The notes under the pieces: model-generated | Told to the model about the DNA's origin: nothing | Seen by the model: only the letters and a program-made list of their open reading frames with translations | The model's database searches: none | Made by a program: the position numbers and the translations under genes | Part shown: positions 7,801 through 8,551 of the stretch, piece by piece | Position numbering within the stretch: position 1 is the first letter of the stretch | How the letters are laid out: the number at the start of each line of letters is the position of its first letter | From: Treponema sp. UBA3862 | GTDB taxonomy: Bacteria; Spirochaetota; Spirochaetia; Treponematales; Treponemataceae | Length of the DNA: 8,551 bases | NCBI GenBank assembly: GCA_002392405.1 | Contig: DGGY01000001.1 | Span: forward strand, 1 to 8,551 | Reading direction: 5' to 3'

Positions 7801-8551
7801 TGCCAGAATAAACTGCTCTATTTCTTCCTGTGTAAAAGACAGGCCTGTAAACTTATCTTCAACTTCACTTTCCTTTACATCTGTCCAGTTTTTCCATTTT
7901 GAGGAATCTACAAGGCAGTCAGGATAGTTCTTCTCTCTTACAATTTTTTCTACTTCATCTTCAGTCAGGTTGCGGCAGTCATTACCTTCTGTAAACTCAT
8001 TTTTAAGAATATATTTTTGTTTATTTCCTTCGCTTATTTTTACTATGGCAGTAGAGATTTTTCCGCTTTCTGCAAATGTAATTTCATAATCATCTGCCTT
8101 TTCTCCGTCCACAAGACACTCTGCGTCATAATGTGTCTCGGTTCCATTATACTCGCCGTATTCATCATAAACATCTTCTTCCCATTCCTTTACAGAAGCC
8201 TGCAGGAGTTTTCCGTCGATTTTTCCTAAATTAATGGTCTTTTCTTCGTAATTGTGCTGGAGAAAGCTTTTTTCCGTTGAAGAAGAGCCCGTAATAAATC
8301 CAGCCTCATCTTCACTCCGGCTTCGCTCATCACTGAAGTCTTTTTCAAAACTGTCATAGTATTCAGCTCCGTTTTCCCTTAAGGAATAATTTCTGCCGTA
8401 TAAACTGTATGGTGTAAATAAACTATTCCACTTTCCTTCTTCCTCCAGTTCTGCAAGAAAATCGTTTATGCAATACTCCTTATAAAAGTCATATGCACTT
8501 AAGTTTTCATAAGATACTTCTTCAGGCTCATCATCCTCATCATCATTTTCC
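1318..8551 (-). CDS. Giant SpvB/TcB-TcC-like RHS/YD-repeat polymorphic toxin (N-terminus beyond right edge)
   Basis: The frame is open from the right edge (first full codon 8550-8548) to the TGA at 1320-1318, giving 2410 visible residues. A GTG at 8112 is not a credible start, because another 146 codons continue upstream without a stop. Residue numbers count from the edge. Residues 1 to about 640 are acidic and unrecognised. FG-GAP/VCBS-like D-x-N/D-x-D-G motifs start at 645, 743, 837 and 985, as in SpvB and TcB. About 1024-1140 resembles the TcdB middle region (a FDRAVKESYGYAEV pattern, then a YNDQYYNKG pattern). About 1185-2050 carries more than ten YD repeats of the Y-x-Y-D-x-x-G-x type. 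About 2105-2226 is the RHS-associated core, ending GNNPIKYTDPDG. Residues 2227-2410 are the variable tip. In Tc and Rhs proteins the YD repeats form a hollow shell that encloses the tip until delivery. Fusing B-like and C-like parts in one chain implies a self-contained cocoon. The export route is not visible. Confidence 0.9.
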   Translation of the reverse strand, partial: ENDDEDDEPEEVSYENLSAYDFYKEYCINDFLAELEEEGKWNSLFTPYSLYGRNYSLRENGAEYYDSFEKDFSDERSRSEDEAGFITGSSSTEKSFLQHNYEEKTINLGKIDGKLLQASVKEWEEDVYDEYGEYNGTETHYDAECLVDGEKADDYEITFAESGKISTAIVKISEGNKQKYILKNEFTEGNDCRNLTEDEVEKIVREKNYPDCLVDSSKWKNWTDVKESEVEDKFTGLSFTQEEIEQFILAMYEKCDYYETNADGSSVYKYSYYKNKENQDTETAQKILDDVKRRLVFEKVLTFFEDTGNGAELKEGMDAAAAGKDLKKLGYYFGKLTSLKQTLYYADDFEYQVEDSSFNLLTLNEAGLLVTKSNPVESYDSGKDFSNEDKNESYTVYTKPFTVDSDDDTEEYELLYAVDGTIPLFGGNKGWYYGMWNAEKDFSIALFEGESSAAQNESDFENKRKSANDSKTAVEKGNVTEAEGENKVYYLAARKNEEIQEDGTTSILMEKNTLTGESSLKTALIGSFCSIETEDEDGNTVTLNYAPYIKDNVIHTERYGGSAYYEACGVTQESGDGSFYMTNLRHTVTNGEDSTPSVGVSVGLIVSDINKPDFSTLNAETFGGEIGVNWGTNDSDTKTNLMTLDMNADGAQDIISGGNLYLSHMEDGKVSYRKTTFDGLPENICVSTADTKVLGTSFTTTGNVLVKTEKNGKVNLSLQSSSQPSGGSSGATGSSKEKKGFLDINGDGLPDLLEFDDGKKEVKVRINTGCDFAESQTFVNPGYISESENLALSVNMSVPIGNSSDNSQSKSLKTGANISAGVSLSTSSANTTKTFLDLNGDGLCDIVKMEPGEKSMKVRFNLGNSFGQETDVPLPEWNFDWYEGVGMGDASFEGHWIPGGSRFKMLMGKKDILTPQNFFGSMTKFYANSLDWNLSANASLSGNFGASFTWSQCLGWFGFLNFTASAGAGVNAGESASGITVKMMDIDGDGYVDHVIRFPKGSPNEGVYYKRNLTGRAQLLSKIKLPGGGECRIDYVEDKGTPDMPGSRYVMSKVTMADRCEKDGKALFNHGEHETTVEYSYSGGYFDRAVKESYGYAEVTAEYEDDSKKILLFYNDQYYNKGMKKSESVTVKGSGGKDILLSHVEYELEDNVPLVKKRTEYQFDEASGVQAAEKIPYAESTGQAVKRTVEYEYDDFGNVISIKESGSTDSKVLEAEIEYFANPSKYIYSKPSLIEVKEEGKLLRKRAGTYNENGSLTKLSRFYTSSEHTDLNYTYDFYGNVKTITGANGDVTEYKYDGTHNQYIEEISHSADGITYKSTAEWNKKLGKPAVTKDINGNSMHYTYDSWGRMTSAASDYDGDVLAVKYKYYGTKKTDPQNESSSGDTTSGSAIGNTAGGEKSLWYTVTENKVTFNKNDTSVIKTLIASDGLGRTALTAKTGVVRGEEGFNLSGQIEYDKKGRVVKEGKPYFMAASLDLSDEELAETLVQYAASQEIKNPDMTQYDGADRVVSTTLSDGSLVKNEYSVEEGLAVQKSFDPDTEAAGTSGNFTVSKKDFRGNIVKLEKFDKAGVLLTKTAYEYDALSQLKKALDAENNPVEVEYDLLGRKTSLKSKDSGTKEWFYNAKGNLEKERNSVLKARNEYIEYSYDGFGRNVRIDYPQSPATEIEYGTCEDSGTNAAGKVKKITDASGSREYEYGLLGEVKKEIRTIKHIRNYLNKEESAVMEYTSDYLGRMQEITYPDGEVLTYSYDRGGQVTGVSGKVYGLDLTYVKDIQYDEYGQRTRIEYGNGAVTDYAYDEHRRWLSSLHTDSRLGETLQNLKYSFDRVGNVLGYTNDCLDEDGNYTTAQSYTYDGLYQLASASGESIYNPHRGGVPDYKTTYTQNFSFDASGLGKMLSKTSSMTVSQGKTLGGDGLVYDLDYEYDSDYVHRLKRAGDRYYKYDETGRLLEEKEGETEEQTDTTRLTRTVKKHSESVFSQDYGWGLSNEATREAQNAESAKGGNGSSSGDGSGSSGFKRTYTWDEKGRLLATSDQNADVEYLYGEDNQRAVKSSDTGETLYFNNFWTWSNNSAVYNGERTAKHIFLGNERIVTKLNSAKNPTYSEESASTYYYHSDHLGSASVITDNDGREYERIEYTPYGEVWIDKASATYKTAYRFTGKERDEETGLYYFGERYLDAKTSRWLSTDPALSDFVAGQSNGMSGGIFNSVNMNLYHYVGNNPIKYTDPDGKEQNFAQKVFAKALNFAATHNEKAANFIKDHTNVSITRNVYEGETFKGDETTYYQDNLSVEVCGIPLNDVQCQSTPDRPDLPGRDTIPNGTKGEADVGVSGATKDYIKDTLLFDDKGDFLHIKKPGTTKPGSWGCTIPKNDADVKETMDILRNDLGIENGKGKVKYSFDNSSEYRQNHRKENQQ
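1330..1336 (-). promoter_or_regulatory. Shine-Dalgarno of the lipoprotein gene, inside the toxin ORF
   Basis: On the minus strand AAAGGAG precedes the ATG at 1321 by eight bases. The same bases encode part of the last residues of the toxin (H-R-K-E-N-Q-Q). It fixes the start of the lipoprotein and supports translational coupling across the ATGA overlap. Confidence 0.8.
1873..2238 (-). other. RHS-associated core domain
   Basis: The segment runs from YYHSDHLGSASVITD through EYTPYGEVW, YRFTGKERDEETGLYYFGERY and RWLSTDP to NLYHYVGNNPIKYTDPDG. This is the signature order of the RHS repeat-associated core. The acidic pair at YLDAK and STDP matches the aspartates implicated in self-cleavage of Rhs/TcC proteins. 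The end differs from the common DPxGL form: here DPDG is followed by Lys, so the self-cleavage point may have shifted or may not be used. GC falls at about 1960, within the last 30 residues of the core. Confidence 0.9.

Noticed and set aside
8110..8112. GTG as the start codon of the giant toxin
   Set aside because: The same frame continues without a stop for another 146 codons to the window edge, with the same acidic protein style. The true start lies outside.

Overview
The window carries an Rhs/Tc-family polymorphic toxin locus, read entirely from the minus strand. Three genes or gene pieces are visible, in transcription order (right to left): (1) a giant open reading frame that enters from beyond the right edge and ends at 1318; (2) a small lipoprotein gene at 1321-857 that overlaps it by four bases; (3) a piece of a second, related giant gene from about 694 to the left edge. 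A GC-rich, palindrome-packed block of about 150 bases lies between (2) and (3).

The giant protein (2410 residues visible, N-terminus missing) has, in order: an unrecognised acidic N-terminal region; four FG-GAP/VCBS-like D-x-N/D-x-D-G repeats, as in SpvB/TcB proteins; a TcdB-middle-like segment; a long series of YD repeats; an RHS-associated core; and a 184-residue C-terminal tip after the motif DPDG. It resembles the B and C components of an insecticidal Tc toxin fused in one chain. The tip has His...Ser-x-Gly-Cys spacing like L,D-transpeptidase (YkuD) or Tlde1-type peptidoglycan enzymes. The next gene encodes a predicted periplasm-facing lipoprotein, the expected place for an immunity protein against a cell-wall toxin. 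The enzymatic assignment is inference from motifs, not from a search.

Base composition changes sharply inside the toxin gene. Hand-counted 60-base samples give 57% GC in the core (2041-2100), 30-43% in the tip (1381-1440, 1561-1620, 1801-1860) and 27% in the lipoprotein gene (1081-1140). The palindrome block is about 57% GC. This fits the tip plus immunity gene being an exchangeable cassette behind a conserved core.

The organism is probably a spirochaete, most likely a Treponema-like species. This rests on the style of the core end (an F-N-x-V-N-x-N-L-Y-H-Y-x-G-N-N-P-I-K-Y-T-D-P-D-G pattern) and on moderate-to-low GC. It is an impression rather than a proof. No tRNA, rRNA, CRISPR array, transposase or clear terminator was seen.
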